64,000 bases of DNA from positions 79,796 through 143,795 of the forward strand of contig NZ_PVTP01000011.1 in the NCBI RefSeq assembly GCF_003003285.1, in the 5' to 3' direction. The translations under genes were made by a program, and so were the position numbers. Positions 10,253 to 19,038 of the stretch are shown one piece after another; the stretch's first letter is position 1, and each line of letters opens with the position of its first letter. Source of the DNA: Yoonia maritima (GTDB taxonomy: Bacteria > Pseudomonadota > Alphaproteobacteria > Rhodobacterales > Rhodobacteraceae). The notes under the pieces were generated by a model. It made no database searches, was not told where the DNA came from, and saw only the letters and a program-made list of their open reading frames with translations.

Positions 10253-10859
10253 GGGATATCCCTTTTACGATAAGAATTTGACCCCCAAGATCGGTTAAAC
10301 TCGAGAACTCTTCAAGGTCAAAGCGCCAGTTCTTATGCGCATCGGCGATTTCTTCCCCAGCCTTTTTACCTTTGTGAAGAATGGCCTTACCATTTGGATT
10401 TATGTGCCTTTCAATCAATGGCAGCAACGTAGATAGGGTACTAAGCGCCCGTGCTGACACAACATCTGCCTCTTGCGAGTCAGAATTTTCAATTCGTTCG
10501 GCAAGCACGGTAACGCGAAGACCCAATTCTCGCGCGGCTGTTCGCAGGAATGTAGCCTTACGTTGGTCACTTTCGATGAGGATAAATGACGCATCTGGCT
10601 GCTGAGCCTTCGCAATGATGGCCATTACGATACCGGGAAAGCCCCCGCCGCTTCCGATATCCACCCATTTTTCATATGATTCTGGCGAATATCGGTAAAT
10701 TTGTGCTGAATCGACAATATGTCGGTCCCATAATTCAGGGATTGAGGCAGGAGAGATCAAGTTTATTTTAGGTGTCCACTTACGAACCAAGTCTTCGAAC
10801 TTCTGTAGATCATAAAATGTTTCACGTGAAACATTAACCCCACCAACATCGACGCTCAT
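10242..10859 (-). CDS. rsmG: 16S rRNA (guanine-527-N7)-methyltransferase RsmG (GidB)
   Basis: 205 residues. The SAM-binding motif is KWVDIGSGGGFPGIVMAI, with other family segments WTPKINLISPASIPELWDRHIVDSAQI, ESDQRKATFLRTAARELGL and VVSARALSTLSTLLP. It methylates G527 in the 530 loop of 16S rRNA. The N-terminal residues NVSRETF are encoded by a perfect parS palindrome, a known feature of this gene in many bacteria. It lies 3 bp downstream of mnmG and overlaps parA. Confidence 0.97.
   Translation of the reverse strand: MSVDVGGVNVSRETFYDLQKFEDLVRKWTPKINLISPASIPELWDRHIVDSAQIYRYSPESYEKWVDIGSGGGFPGIVMAIIAKAQQPDASFILIESDQRKATFLRTAARELGLRVTVLAERIENSDSQEADVVSARALSTLSTLLPLIERHINPNGKAILHKGKKAGEEIADAHKNWRFDLEEFSSLTDLGGQILIVKGISRVG
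10818..10833. promoter_or_regulatory. parS centromere site 1 (inside rsmG)
   Basis: The 16-bp palindrome TGTTTCACGTGAAACA matches the bacterial parS consensus exactly. It lies within the N-terminal codons of rsmG and encodes VSRET. It would be a ParB loading site about 5.3 kb from the putative oriC. Confidence 0.95.
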
Positions 10860-10862
10860 TAC

Positions 10863-12734
10863 TTAACTTCCTGTCTTTGCTTGTTGGGTTCGCTTAATCA
10901 CGCTTACGATCAACATAAGTGCTGCCGGTGTCATGCCTTCGATGCGCCCCGCTTGCGCAATGCTAACAGGGCGTGCTGCTTTCAACTTGCTGGCAAGCTC
11001 GTTAGAAAGCCCTTTAACCAGAGAATAATCCAAGTCTTCGGGAATAGCCTGCTTCTCGTCGCGTTCTAAGGCTGCTATATCTCGTTCTTGCCGCGCCACA
11101 TAGTGTGCATACAAGGCGTCTTTCTTGATTTGATCCTTAACAGCTGGTTCAATCGCACCAGTTTCCGGCACAAGCGCCTCTAGATGCATGAAATCAAAAT
11201 CGGTCAGGGCCAACGCATCAAGAGCAGAGCGCCGCGGACCGTCCGCATTCAACTTTACTCCCTGCCCTGCTATCTCGCGCGCAGAAAGGGAAACATTAGA
11301 CAACATATCCTGAGCTTTCTGAATCTTTTCCATCTTTTCTGAAAAAGAATCCCAGCGTGCGTCGCCGACGCAACCCAGCGAATGGCCAAAAGCGGTTAAA
11401 CGTTGATCGGCATTATCCGCGCGCAAGGACAAACGAAACTCTGCCCGTGATGTGAACATCCGATAGGGTTCAGACACACCGCGCGTAATAAGGTCGTCAA
11501 TCATGACCCCAATATAGGACTGCCGACGACTAAAGGTTATCGGGTCGCGACCGCCGGCCTGCGCAGCTGCGTTTAATCCAGCAACTAACCCTTGGGCCGC
11601 CGCCTCTTCATAACCTGTTGTTCCGTTGATTTGGCCAGCTAAATACAGACCTTGGACATCACGTAGTTCCAGCGTTGGCTTAAGCGAACGCGGATCAACA
11701 TAGTCATATTCAATAGCATACCCAGGCTGAAGAATTGTAGTGTTTTCAAGACCATAGATCGAATGTACGTATGCTTCTTGAACGTCTTCAGGCAGTGATG
11801 TTGAGATCCCGTTTGGGTAAACAGTATGATCGTTTATCCCTTCCGGCTCAAGAAATATCTGATGCGACGTTTTATCGGCGAACCGGACGACTTTATCTTC
11901 GATTGATGGGCAATAGCGCGGACCAACACCATCGATATGCCCGCCGTACATCGCAGACCGATCTAGGTTAGCGCGAATAATCTCATGCGTCTTTTCATTG
12001 GTGTGTGTAATACCACAATCAATTTGTCGCGCGAAAACGCCCTTTGACATGAACGAAAACATTGTTGGGTCTTCGTCTGTTGGCTGTGCCTCTAGCAAAT
12101 CCCAGCGAATCGTACGTCCGTCTAACCGTGGCGGCGTTCCCGTTTTAAGGCGACCAAGCGGGAGTTGAAAACTATCCAACCGTTCGGCCATTTTTTCAGA
12201 GGGCTTATCCCCCATCCGACCGCCAGGTCGCGACACATCACCGATGTGAATAACGCCCCGTAGAAAAGTACCGGTAGTCAGGATTACGTTAGCCGCAGTT
12301 ATGCGACTATCGTCAGACATTACGACGCCGCTAACTCGATCACCGTCCATGATTAAATCTGTTGCTTCACCTTCAATGATTTTAAGGTTCTCTACTAGAT
12401 CTAGCTCTGCCTGCATCGTCGTGCGATATATTTCACGGTCGGCTTGCGCGCGTGGGCCTTGTACTGCTGGCCCTTTTCTTCGATTCAGCAGCCGAAATTG
12501 AATACCTGCGCGGTCAGCGACACGGGCCATAACGCCATCAAGCGCATCGATTTCGCGAACAAGGTGTCCTTTTCCAAGCCCACCGATAGCAGGGTTGCAG
12601 GACATTACCCCAATGGACTGCTTTGTCAGCGTGATAAGCGCCGTACGCGCACCCATTCTTGCGGCCGCATGTGCTGCTTCTGCACCCGCGTGTCCGCCAC
12701 CGATAACAATTACGTCGAAGTCATGATGTTTCAC
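10863..12734 (-). CDS. mnmG: tRNA uridine 5-carboxymethylaminomethyl enzyme MnmG (GidA)
   Basis: FAD-binding motif [21 protein letters not shown], then [35 protein letters not shown] and [14 protein letters not shown], ending with the GidA C-terminal domain ([20 protein letters not shown]). With MnmE it modifies the wobble uridine of several tRNAs. The open frame extends to a TTG at 12761, but no ribosome site precedes it. GTG 12734 has AGGAG eight bases upstream and gives the usual beginning [14 protein letters not shown] (623 residues). That start codon lies inside a parS palindrome. An intermediate GTG at 12743 is too close to the AGGAG. Confidence 0.96.
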   Translation of the reverse strand: MKHHDFDVIVIGGGHAGAEAAHAAARMGARTALITLTKQSIGVMSCNPAIGGLGKGHLVREIDALDGVMARVADRAGIQFRLLNRRKGPAVQGPRAQADREIYRTTMQAELDLVENLKIIEGEATDLIMDGDRVSGVVMSDDSRITAANVILTTGTFLRGVIHIGDVSRPGGRMGDKPSEKMAERLDSFQLPLGRLKTGTPPRLDGRTIRWDLLEAQPTDEDPTMFSFMSKGVFARQIDCGITHTNEKTHEIIRANLDRSAMYGGHIDGVGPRYCPSIEDKVVRFADKTSHQIFLEPEGINDHTVYPNGISTSLPEDVQEAYVHSIYGLENTTILQPGYAIEYDYVDPRSLKPTLELRDVQGLYLAGQINGTTGYEEAAAQGLVAGLNAAAQAGGRDPITFSRRQSYIGVMIDDLITRGVSEPYRMFTSRAEFRLSLRADNADQRLTAFGHSLGCVGDARWDSFSEKMEKIQKAQDMLSNVSLSAREIAGQGVKLNADGPRRSALDALALTDFDFMHLEALVPETGAIEPAVKDQIKKDALYAHYVARQERDIAALERDEKQAIPEDLDYSLVKGLSNELASKLKAARPVSIAQAGRIEGMTPAALMLIVSVIKRTQQAKTGS

Positions 12735-12742
12735 GTGAAACA
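12727..12742. promoter_or_regulatory. parS centromere site 2 (at the mnmG start)
   Basis: A second exact TGTTTCACGTGAAACA. It falls between the mnmE stop and the mnmG coding sequence, and its central GTG (12732-12734, minus strand) is the best start codon of mnmG. The site is about 3.4 kb from the putative oriC and 1.9 kb from parS site 1. Confidence 0.95.
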
Positions 12743-12745
12743 CTC

Positions 12746-14026
12746 CTATTTGCCGATGCAAAAGCTAGAAAAGATTTCATCAAGGACTTGTTCTACATCA
12801 ACTCGGCCGACAAGGCTATCCACTGCGCGAATAGCCGAACGAAGTTCCTCCGCAGTAAGGTCAGTCATCCCATGCTGTACATCAAGATCAGCTTCTGCCG
12901 CGTCCAGAAAGCGAATGGCGTTCACCATAGCGATCCTATGTCGTTCGCGCATTGCAATCCCGACAGAACCTACCCGTTCCTTCAAGATATCAGAAATTTT
13001 TTCAACAAGCGCATCAACTCCGTCCCCAGTTTTCCCTGATATTGCTAGGCCTTCTCCGCAATCTAGATCAGATTTTGCCCGAACAAGAATATCACTATCA
13101 CCTACATTAAGTGGTCCAATATCATCAGGTAACAACATATGGACACGTATATCTGCTTGTGCTGCTCTTTCTTTTGCCCGTTGAACACCTATGCCCTCAA
13201 CCACATCATCTGTGTCACGTAATCCCGCTGTATCCAGCATCGTTACAGCAAGACCATCAAGATCAAGTCGCACTTCGATCACATCACGGGTCGTACCGGC
13301 AATTTCTGATGTAATAGCGACTTCTCTACCAGCAAGCCGATTAAGTAGTGTTGATTTTCCGACGTTCGGTGCACCAATAATCGCGACTTCAAAACCGTCT
13401 CGCAGACGTTCAGCAATGCGCACGCCTTCTGCTTCGCGACGCATCTGCGCTTTGACTTCGCCGATCAGTTCAAGAACTTCAGGCGCAACATCGACCGGTA
13501 CTTCTTCGTCCGCAAAGTCAATCGTTGCCTCTAGCAATGCAGTCGCCCGGATCAGCTTTATCCGCCACCCTTCTGCCAGATCACCCAACGCACCAGAGAA
13601 AACTCTGACCGCTTGCTTTCTCTGACTCTCAGTTTCAGCATCAATCAAATCGGCTAGGCCTTCGACCTGCGCCAAATCTAGCCGCCCGTTATCAAGCGCG
13701 CGACGTGTAAATTCCCCGGGTTCTGCTTGACGAAGTTGAGGATCGTTTCCGAGCACGGTTAACACTGCACTCACGACGGCCGGGCTACCGTGCAAATGAA
13801 ACTCCACGACCTCTTCGCCTGTGAAACTTTTTCCTTCTGCGAACTTCAGGACCAACGCTTCGTCCAACAATTGCCCGTCAGGATCGGAAAGCACACGAAC
13901 ACCTCGGCTGACAGGTACATTCCCCATCAGCCTTTCAGCAGATCTCACCGCGTCTGAACCTGACAAACGGACCACAGCCACACCAGCCCGGCCCTTTGCA
14001 GTTGCTAAGGCAAAAATCGTATCCAT
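12746..14026 (-). CDS. mnmE: tRNA modification GTPase MnmE (TrmE)
   Basis: 426 residues. The N-terminal folate-binding domain ([22 protein letters not shown]) is followed by a helical domain holding the G domain: G1 [14 protein letters not shown], switch region [10 protein letters not shown]3 [10 protein letters not shown]. The protein ends in CIGK, the conserved C-terminal cysteine motif needed for tRNA modification. MnmE acts in a complex with MnmG. The stop codon at 12746 overlaps the ribosome site of mnmG, suggesting coupled translation. The protein is somewhat shorter than E. coli MnmE (about 454), as is usual in this group. Confidence 0.97.
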   Translation of the reverse strand: MDTIFALATAKGRAGVAVVRLSGSDAVRSAERLMGNVPVSRGVRVLSDPDGQLLDEALVLKFAEGKSFTGEEVVEFHLHGSPAVVSAVLTVLGNDPQLRQAEPGEFTRRALDNGRLDLAQVEGLADLIDAETESQRKQAVRVFSGALGDLAEGWRIKLIRATALLEATIDFADEEVPVDVAPEVLELIGEVKAQMRREAEGVRIAERLRDGFEVAIIGAPNVGKSTLLNRLAGREVAITSEIAGTTRDVIEVRLDLDGLAVTMLDTAGLRDTDDVVEGIGVQRAKERAAQADIRVHMLLPDDIGPLNVGDSDILVRAKSDLDCGEGLAISGKTGDGVDALVEKISDILKERVGSVGIAMRERHRIAMVNAIRFLDAAEADLDVQHGMTDLTAEELRSAIRAVDSLVGRVDVEQVLDEIFSSFCIGK

Positions 14027-14055
14027 AAATCAACCCATTGTATTATAACAATAAG

Positions 14056-15330
14056 TTACGTGTTCATTGAATCGAAGAAGTCCGAATTTGTTTTGGTCTG
14101 CTTTAGCTTACCAATCAAGAATTCAATCGCATCAGTCGTACCCATTGGGTTTAGAATCCGGCGAAGAACGTATGTTTTCGCTAGATCGACCTTATCCACC
14201 AACAGCTCTTCTTTCCGTGTACCGGATTTCAGAATATCCATCGCAGGGAATACGCGCTTATCAGCCACTTTGCGATCCAGAACGATCTCAGAGTTACCCG
14301 TACCTTTGAATTCTTCAAAGATAACTTCGTCCATACGTGAACCTGTATCGATCAACGCGGTTGCGATGATTGTCAGAGAGCCGCCTTCTTCGATGTTCCG
14401 TGCCGCACCAAAGAAACGTTTTGGACGTTGCAATGCATTCGCATCCACACCACCGGTTAGAACTTTACCGGACGATGGAACGGTTGTGTTAAATGCGCGG
14501 CCGAGGCGCGTGATCGAATCCAACAAGATCACGACGTCGCGCTTATGTTCAACAAGACGTTTTGCCTTTTCGATAACCATCTCAGACACAGCAACGTGAC
14601 GTGTTGCTGGTTCATCAAATGTCGAAGAAACAACCTCGCCTTTCACCGAACGTTGCATGTCGGTGACTTCTTCAGGGCGTTCGTCAATCAGCAGAACGAT
14701 CAGATAGCATTCTGGGTGGTTCTTTTCGATCGAGTTGGCGATGTTTTGCAAAAGAACCGTTTTACCAGTCCGCGGCGGCGCGACGATCAATGAACGCTGC
14801 CCCTTACCAATAGGAGCAACAAGATCGATAATCCGTGCTGAGCGGTCTTTGATCGTTGGATCTTCGACTTCCATGTTCAGCCGCTCATCTGGGTAAAGCG
14901 GCGTTAGGTTGTCGAACGCAACCTTGTGCTTGGCCTTCTCTGGCTCTTCAAAGTTGATTTGTTCAACCGAAGTCAGCGCAAAGTAACGCTCTGTGTCGTT
15001 CGGCTCTTTCATCACACCTTCGACGGTATCGCCAGTCCGCAATGAATGCTGACGGATCATGTCTGGTGAAACGTAAATATCATCTGGACCCGGAAGGTAG
15101 TTCGCTTCGGGTGAACGCAAGAAACCAAAGCCGTCTTGCAAGACTTCCAAAACGCCGTCACCGCCGATGATCCATTCTTCGTCTGCCCGCTCTTTCAGAA
15201 TGGCGAACATCATATCGCCTTTCCGCATCGTCGAAGCATTTTCGATTTCGAGCTCTTCAGCCAGCGACAACAGATCTTTTGGGCTTTGTGCCTTGAGATC
15301 AGCAAGGTTCAGACGGTGTTGGGACATCAT
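14056..15330 (-). CDS. rho: Transcription termination factor Rho
   Basis: The frame is open to 15426, but homology begins at [23 protein letters not shown] 15330 (or the adjacent 15327) gives the usual length of about 423 residues. The N-terminal RNA-binding domain includes [21 protein letters not shown]. The RecA-like ATPase has the P-loop [15 protein letters not shown], then [13 protein letters not shown] and [16 protein letters not shown]. Rho is an RNA helicase hexamer that ends transcription at C-rich unstructured sites. It lies between hemJ and mnmE, as in other origin-flanking clusters of this class. Confidence 0.97.
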   Translation of the reverse strand: MMSQHRLNLADLKAQSPKDLLSLAEELEIENASTMRKGDMMFAILKERADEEWIIGGDGVLEVLQDGFGFLRSPEANYLPGPDDIYVSPDMIRQHSLRTGDTVEGVMKEPNDTERYFALTSVEQINFEEPEKAKHKVAFDNLTPLYPDERLNMEVEDPTIKDRSARIIDLVAPIGKGQRSLIVAPPRTGKTVLLQNIANSIEKNHPECYLIVLLIDERPEEVTDMQRSVKGEVVSSTFDEPATRHVAVSEMVIEKAKRLVEHKRDVVILLDSITRLGRAFNTTVPSSGKVLTGGVDANALQRPKRFFGAARNIEEGGSLTIIATALIDTGSRMDEVIFEEFKGTGNSEIVLDRKVADKRVFPAMDILKSGTRKEELLVDKVDLAKTYVLRRILNPMGTTDAIEFLIGKLKQTKTNSDFFDSMNT

Positions 15331-15447
15331 AAAATCCATCACCAGCCCAATGGCCGGTGTCTTTGCATATAAAAATGGAAAAACCACTTTCCCGGACGGG
15401 AAGCTGCGGCACACATAAGCAAACATGCACCGCGAGTCAACGACGCC

Positions 15448-15906
15448 CTAAAACGGGCGCACAACGACCGCTACAACGATTATCACCATCAGAACTGTCG
15501 GAACCTCGTTAGCGAGCCTGTAGACCCGCCCAGAGCGCGTGTTGGTCCCTGCAGCGAACTCTTTCCGTCGTTTACTTAGCCAGCCGTGAAAACCGCTCAT
15601 TAAGATCACAGATATGATTTTTGCCCATGCCCAGACCGATCCCCAATCGAATGCCCCCATGGCGAGCATGGTCAACCCTGCGATCCAGGTGACGGCCATA
15701 GCGGGATTAATAATCACACGAAGCAGTTTTTCTTCCATTACCTGGAATGTCTGATCAAGCTCTGATCCAACCACTGCCCGCTCAGCATGATAAACAAACA
15801 AACGCGGTAAGTAGAACATACCGGCCATCCACGAGATGACAGCCATAATATGGATCGCTTTGATCCAATCGTAATAACCGCTCAGAAATTCCAGCATGTG
15901 TTTCAC
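15448..15906 (-). CDS. hemJ: Protoporphyrinogen IX oxidase HemJ
   Basis: 152 residues with four predicted membrane helices. Characteristic segments are YYDWIKAIHIMAVISWMAGMFYLPRLFVYH (split across helix 1), EEKLLRVIINPAMAVTWIAGL and GFHGWLSKRRKEFAAG, with the conserved His, Arg and Lys positions of the family. HemJ carries out the penultimate step of heme synthesis in bacteria lacking HemG or HemY. It is the last gene before the putative origin. No hemE gene lies beside it here, although that neighbour is common in related genomes. Confidence 0.93.
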   Translation of the reverse strand: MKHMLEFLSGYYDWIKAIHIMAVISWMAGMFYLPRLFVYHAERAVVGSELDQTFQVMEEKLLRVIINPAMAVTWIAGLTMLAMGAFDWGSVWAWAKIISVILMSGFHGWLSKRRKEFAAGTNTRSGRVYRLANEVPTVLMVIIVVAVVVRPF

Positions 15907-16304
15907 TCTCTTCCGTCAGTTACCTCTTAATAAATATATATTAAAAGAAAAGATGATGATGATGATAGTGAGCCCAATTTCTGTGGTTTGTTTTTTCATC
16001 CGCAGACTTATCCCAAGGCTGAACTTGGAAAAATAATTATATAACTCTTGTTAGAATTAAGCTTTTATGTCATAAAAACAATACGTTGAACGTTGTAATG
16101 TTTTCGCGACCGGTACCTATTGTGACATTGACTCTGCACTTTCGCGCGATTCCTCCACAGGGCCGACTTATCCTTTCCCACCGTGGAAAAATCGGCATAA
16201 CAGCTGGCATAAGTTTCGACTTTCGCACAGGTTCAGAAATCCACTGACTCATCCCACAGGTCGCCCGCAGGCTGACACACGGTTTTTCCAAAAGGTTATC
16301 CACA
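15907..16304. other. Putative chromosomal replication origin (oriC)
   Basis: This gene-free stretch of about 400 bp separates the leftward genes (hemJ, rho, mnmEG, parAB) from the rightward ones (maf, aroE, coaE, dnaQ). It holds two AT-rich tracts (about 15923-15950 and 16029-16058) suited to unwinding, a five-copy GAT repeat at 15952-15966, one perfect DnaA box at 16296-16304, and degenerate boxes at 16008-16016, 16151-16159 and 16182-16190 with two mismatches each. Two parS sites and parAB are within 8 kb. In alphaproteobacteria oriC commonly lies in this gene neighbourhood. No protein-coding gene is supported here. Confidence 0.75.
16296..16304 (+). promoter_or_regulatory. Perfect DnaA box
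   Basis: TTATCCACA, identical to the strong DnaA-binding consensus. Its last A is the first base of the maf start codon, so DnaA bound here would cover the maf ribosome site. Confidence 0.8.
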
Positions 16305-16903
16305 TGACCGATACGATCATATTGGCCTCTGGCTCTGAAATTCGCGCAACATTGCTCAAAAACGCGGGGGTCAACTTTACAGTTTATAAGGCTCGTATTG
16401 ACGAAGATGCGATCCGCCAGTCTCTCGAGGCTGAAGATGCTGCGCCTCGGGATATTGCCGACACTTTGGCCGAACTCAAAGCACAAAGGGTTGCCGCAAA
16501 ACATCCAGATGCGCTTGTCATTGGCTGTGATCAAGTTTTGGCGCTTGGGCGCACTATATATAGTAAGCCAGAAACACCCGAGCAGGCGCTTTCACAGTTA
16601 CAGTCTTTGCGCGGTCAAAAGCATCAGTTGTTGTCAGCAGCTGTGATATACGGCGAAGGCAAACCGCTATGGCGTCATGTTGGCGTTGTGCGGCTGCAAA
16701 TGCGTGACGCGAGCGACACATATTTAACTGATTATGTTGATCGCAACTGGGAAAGCATTCGTTACTCTGTCGGAGCCTATAAGCTTGAGGAAGAAGGTGT
16801 GCGACTTTTCACGCGCATCGAGGGGGATTATTTCAACGTGCTGGGACTGCCGCTATTAGAGCTACTATCTTATCTGACATTGCGTGGGACACTTCCGTCA
16901 TGA
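16304..16903 (+). CDS. maf: Maf-family nucleoside triphosphate pyrophosphatase
   Basis: 199 residues beginning MTDTIILASGSEIRATLLKN, the Maf substrate loop, with VIGCDQVLALG and LLSAAVIYGEGK further on. Maf proteins hydrolyse modified or non-canonical nucleotides (for example m7GTP, or dTTP and UTP, according to subgroup). The subgroup cannot be fixed by eye, although the sequence resembles the YceF-like branch. It is first in a run of overlapping genes leading away from the putative origin, with a 4-base overlap with aroE. Its start codon abuts a perfect DnaA box. Confidence 0.93.
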   Translation: MTDTIILASGSEIRATLLKNAGVNFTVYKARIDEDAIRQSLEAEDAAPRDIADTLAELKAQRVAAKHPDALVIGCDQVLALGRTIYSKPETPEQALSQLQSLRGQKHQLLSAAVIYGEGKPLWRHVGVVRLQMRDASDTYLTDYVDRNWESIRYSVGAYKLEEEGVRLFTRIEGDYFNVLGLPLLELLSYLTLRGTLPS

Positions 16904-17727
16904 CCCAATCACCAAAAGCTTGTGTCATTGGTAACCCAATCTCTCATTCTTTGTCGCCAAAACTGCACGGTTATTGGCTCAAGCGTTATGGGTTGCCGGG
17001 TGAATACACCGCCCTACAAGTCACAGAAGGTGATCTGGAAGAAACACTACGGATGCTGCCTAGTCAGGGTTTCGTAGGAGTGAACGTCACGCTTCCGCAT
17101 AAGGTAGAAGTACTGCAATACGCGGATCAAATTACAGATCGTGCGACCTTGATTGGTGCGGCGAATACGCTGACATTCAAAGAAGACGGACGCATTTTTG
17201 CGGACAACACCGATGGCTATGGTTTCATTTCCAATCTGCGCCAAGGCGCCCCGGATTGGGATCCAAAATCTGGGCCAGCCGTAATCTTTGGTGCTGGTGG
17301 TGCTGCGCGCGCTGTTATCGTGGCATTGGCAGACGCTGGTGTGCCGGAAATTATCCTTACCAACCGGACCCGTGCCAAAGCAGAAGCTTTGCGCGCTGAT
17401 TTCGGTGCGCGTATTCGTGTGGTCGATTGGGTTCAGGCTGGCAGTGTTCTGGAAGACGCGAATGTCGTGATCAATACGACTTCGCTTGGGATGAAAGGTG
17501 CTGCTGAATTCAAAGTCTCGCTTGATGCGCTGCGCCCTGAAACTGTCGTCACAGATATTGTGTATAACCCGCTGCGTACGCCGTTTTTGAAGGCAGCCGA
17601 AAAGGTCGGCTGTACGACAGTCGATGGTTTGGGAATGCTGCTTCATCAGGGTGTGCCTGGGTTTGAACGTTGGTTCGGTAAGCGCCCAGAAGTCGATGAA
17701 GAAACGCGTCAGGCTGTTTTAGCATGA
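16900..17727 (+). CDS. aroE: Shikimate dehydrogenase
   Basis: 275 residues. The substrate domain has VIGNPISHSLSPKLHGYWL and FVGVNVTLPHKVEVL with the catalytic lysine. GAANTLTF and DNTDGYGF follow, and the NADP fold is opened by VIFGAGGAARAVIVAL. It reduces 3-dehydroshikimate to shikimate in aromatic amino acid synthesis. Overlaps of four bases with both maf and coaE suggest one translated unit. The pathway's last gene, aroC, is also in the window but 33 kb away. Confidence 0.97.
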   Translation: MTQSPKACVIGNPISHSLSPKLHGYWLKRYGLPGEYTALQVTEGDLEETLRMLPSQGFVGVNVTLPHKVEVLQYADQITDRATLIGAANTLTFKEDGRIFADNTDGYGFISNLRQGAPDWDPKSGPAVIFGAGGAARAVIVALADAGVPEIILTNRTRAKAEALRADFGARIRVVDWVQAGSVLEDANVVINTTSLGMKGAAEFKVSLDALRPETVVTDIVYNPLRTPFLKAAEKVGCTTVDGLGMLLHQGVPGFERWFGKRPEVDEETRQAVLA

Positions 17728-18326
17728 CAATACGGCTTGGATTGACCGGATCAATTGGGATGGGAAAATCCACGACAGCACAGATGTTTCGCGACGAAGG
17801 TGTCCCTGTTTGGGACGCAGATGCCACTGTGCATGAACTATATGAAAAAGATGGATTGGCCGTAGCACCCATCGCTGCTGCGTTTCCCAATGCGGTCGTC
17901 GAAAAATCAGTGTCCCGAGACGTACTGAAAGAGTTGATTGCATCAGATCCAACAGTCATCGCGCAGCTTGAAAAAATTGTGCATCCGCTTGTTGCTGACA
18001 GTCGCCGTAAATTCTTAGCCAATCATAATGATCCACTGGTGGTTTTTGACATACCTTTGCTGTTCGAAACTGGTGCAGACGAATGGTTAGATGCAGTTTT
18101 GGTTGTGACGGCCCCTGCTGACATACAAAAATCACGTGTGATGGACCGGCCCGGTATGACGGAACAGCAATTCAAGACTATTCTTTCCCGCCAAACGCCG
18201 GATGCAGAAAAACGTGAACGCGCTGACCATATTATTGAAACGCTGACGCTGGACGATACCCGCGCTGCTGTGCGAAACCTGATTGCGGAACTAAAGGGGC
18301 AATCTGATGCGCGAAATCGTACTTGA
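17724..18326 (+). CDS. coaE: Dephospho-CoA kinase
   Basis: 200 residues with the P-loop LTGSIGMGKSTTAQMF at the N-terminus, VWDADATVHELY, and VVFDIPLLFETGADEWLDAVLVVTAP in the kinase core. It phosphorylates the ribose 3' hydroxyl of dephospho-CoA, the final step of coenzyme A synthesis. Its 3' end overlaps dnaQ by 20 bases in a different frame, an unusually long overlap in this cluster. Confidence 0.97.
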   Translation: MTIRLGLTGSIGMGKSTTAQMFRDEGVPVWDADATVHELYEKDGLAVAPIAAAFPNAVVEKSVSRDVLKELIASDPTVIAQLEKIVHPLVADSRRKFLANHNDPLVVFDIPLLFETGADEWLDAVLVVTAPADIQKSRVMDRPGMTEQQFKTILSRQTPDAEKRERADHIIETLTLDDTRAAVRNLIAELKGQSDARNRT

Positions 18327-19038
18327 TACGGAAACCACCGGGTTTGAACCCAACGAAGGCGACCGGATTGTTGAAATCGGTGCGATCGAGCTGATCGGCC
18401 ATATGCCAACCGGCCGTACATATCATCAGTACATCAATCCCGAACGATCAATGCCAGCCGAGGCGTTTGGCGTTCACGGTATTGGTCCCGATTTATTGCA
18501 ACCGCCCCAAGATCCAAAGCCGGGTCAAGAAACGCTGCGTGACAAGCCAGTGTTCAAAGATATCGCTCAGGCATTTGTTGATTTCGTGGGTGATTCAAAA
18601 ATGGTCATCCATAACGCCGCATTTGATATGAAGTTTTTGAATGCGGAACTGGGTTGGCTTGGTCGCCCGTTGCTGCCTATGGATCAATCACTTGATACGT
18701 TGGCAATTGCACGTCGCAAGTTCCCCGGTTCGCCAGCATCATTGGATGCGCTTTGCCGTCGGTTTGGCATCGACAACTCTTCGCGGACGTTGCACGGCGC
18801 GTTGTTGGACAGTGAAATCCTTGCCGAAGTGTATCTAGAGCTGATCGGCGGACGACAGCCGGATTTCGCGCTCTCATCAGACACGCGTTCAAAAGCGAAT
18901 AGCAATGCTTCAGAAGATTGGCGCCCATCGGCGCGGCCCCAGCCGTTGCCATCGCGGCTAACTGCTGAAGAAACCGCCGCCCATAATGCCTTTATCGACA
19001 AATTGGGCGACGATGCTTTGTGGAAAAAGCTTAGTTAA
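18307..19038 (+). CDS. dnaQ: DNA polymerase III epsilon subunit (proofreading exonuclease)
   Basis: 243 residues with the three DEDD exonuclease motifs: Exo I VLDTETTGFEP, Exo II VIHNAAFDMKFLNAEL and Exo III LHGALLDSEILAEVYLEL, where the histidine marks the DEDDh subtype. This is the 3'-5' proofreading subunit that binds the polymerase alpha subunit through its C-terminal tail. The start lies inside the coaE end. It converges with secB with an 8-base overlap. Confidence 0.96.
   Translation: MREIVLDTETTGFEPNEGDRIVEIGAIELIGHMPTGRTYHQYINPERSMPAEAFGVHGIGPDLLQPPQDPKPGQETLRDKPVFKDIAQAFVDFVGDSKMVIHNAAFDMKFLNAELGWLGRPLLPMDQSLDTLAIARRKFPGSPASLDALCRRFGIDNSSRTLHGALLDSEILAEVYLELIGGRQPDFALSSDTRSKANSNASEDWRPSARPQPLPSRLTAEETAAHNAFIDKLGDDALWKKLS

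Noticed and set aside
15923..15945. CtrA-box-like TTAA repeats in the putative origin
   Set aside because: The TTAA pair at the AT-rich tract is separated by ten bases rather than the seven expected for a CtrA site.
16070..16534. Minus-strand open frame across the putative origin
   Set aside because: It covers the DnaA boxes and the 5' end of maf, lacks a ribosome site and shows no known protein pattern.
17047..17646. Antisense open frame of 199 codons within aroE
   Set aside because: It overlaps conserved shikimate dehydrogenase motifs on the other strand and has no start signal.
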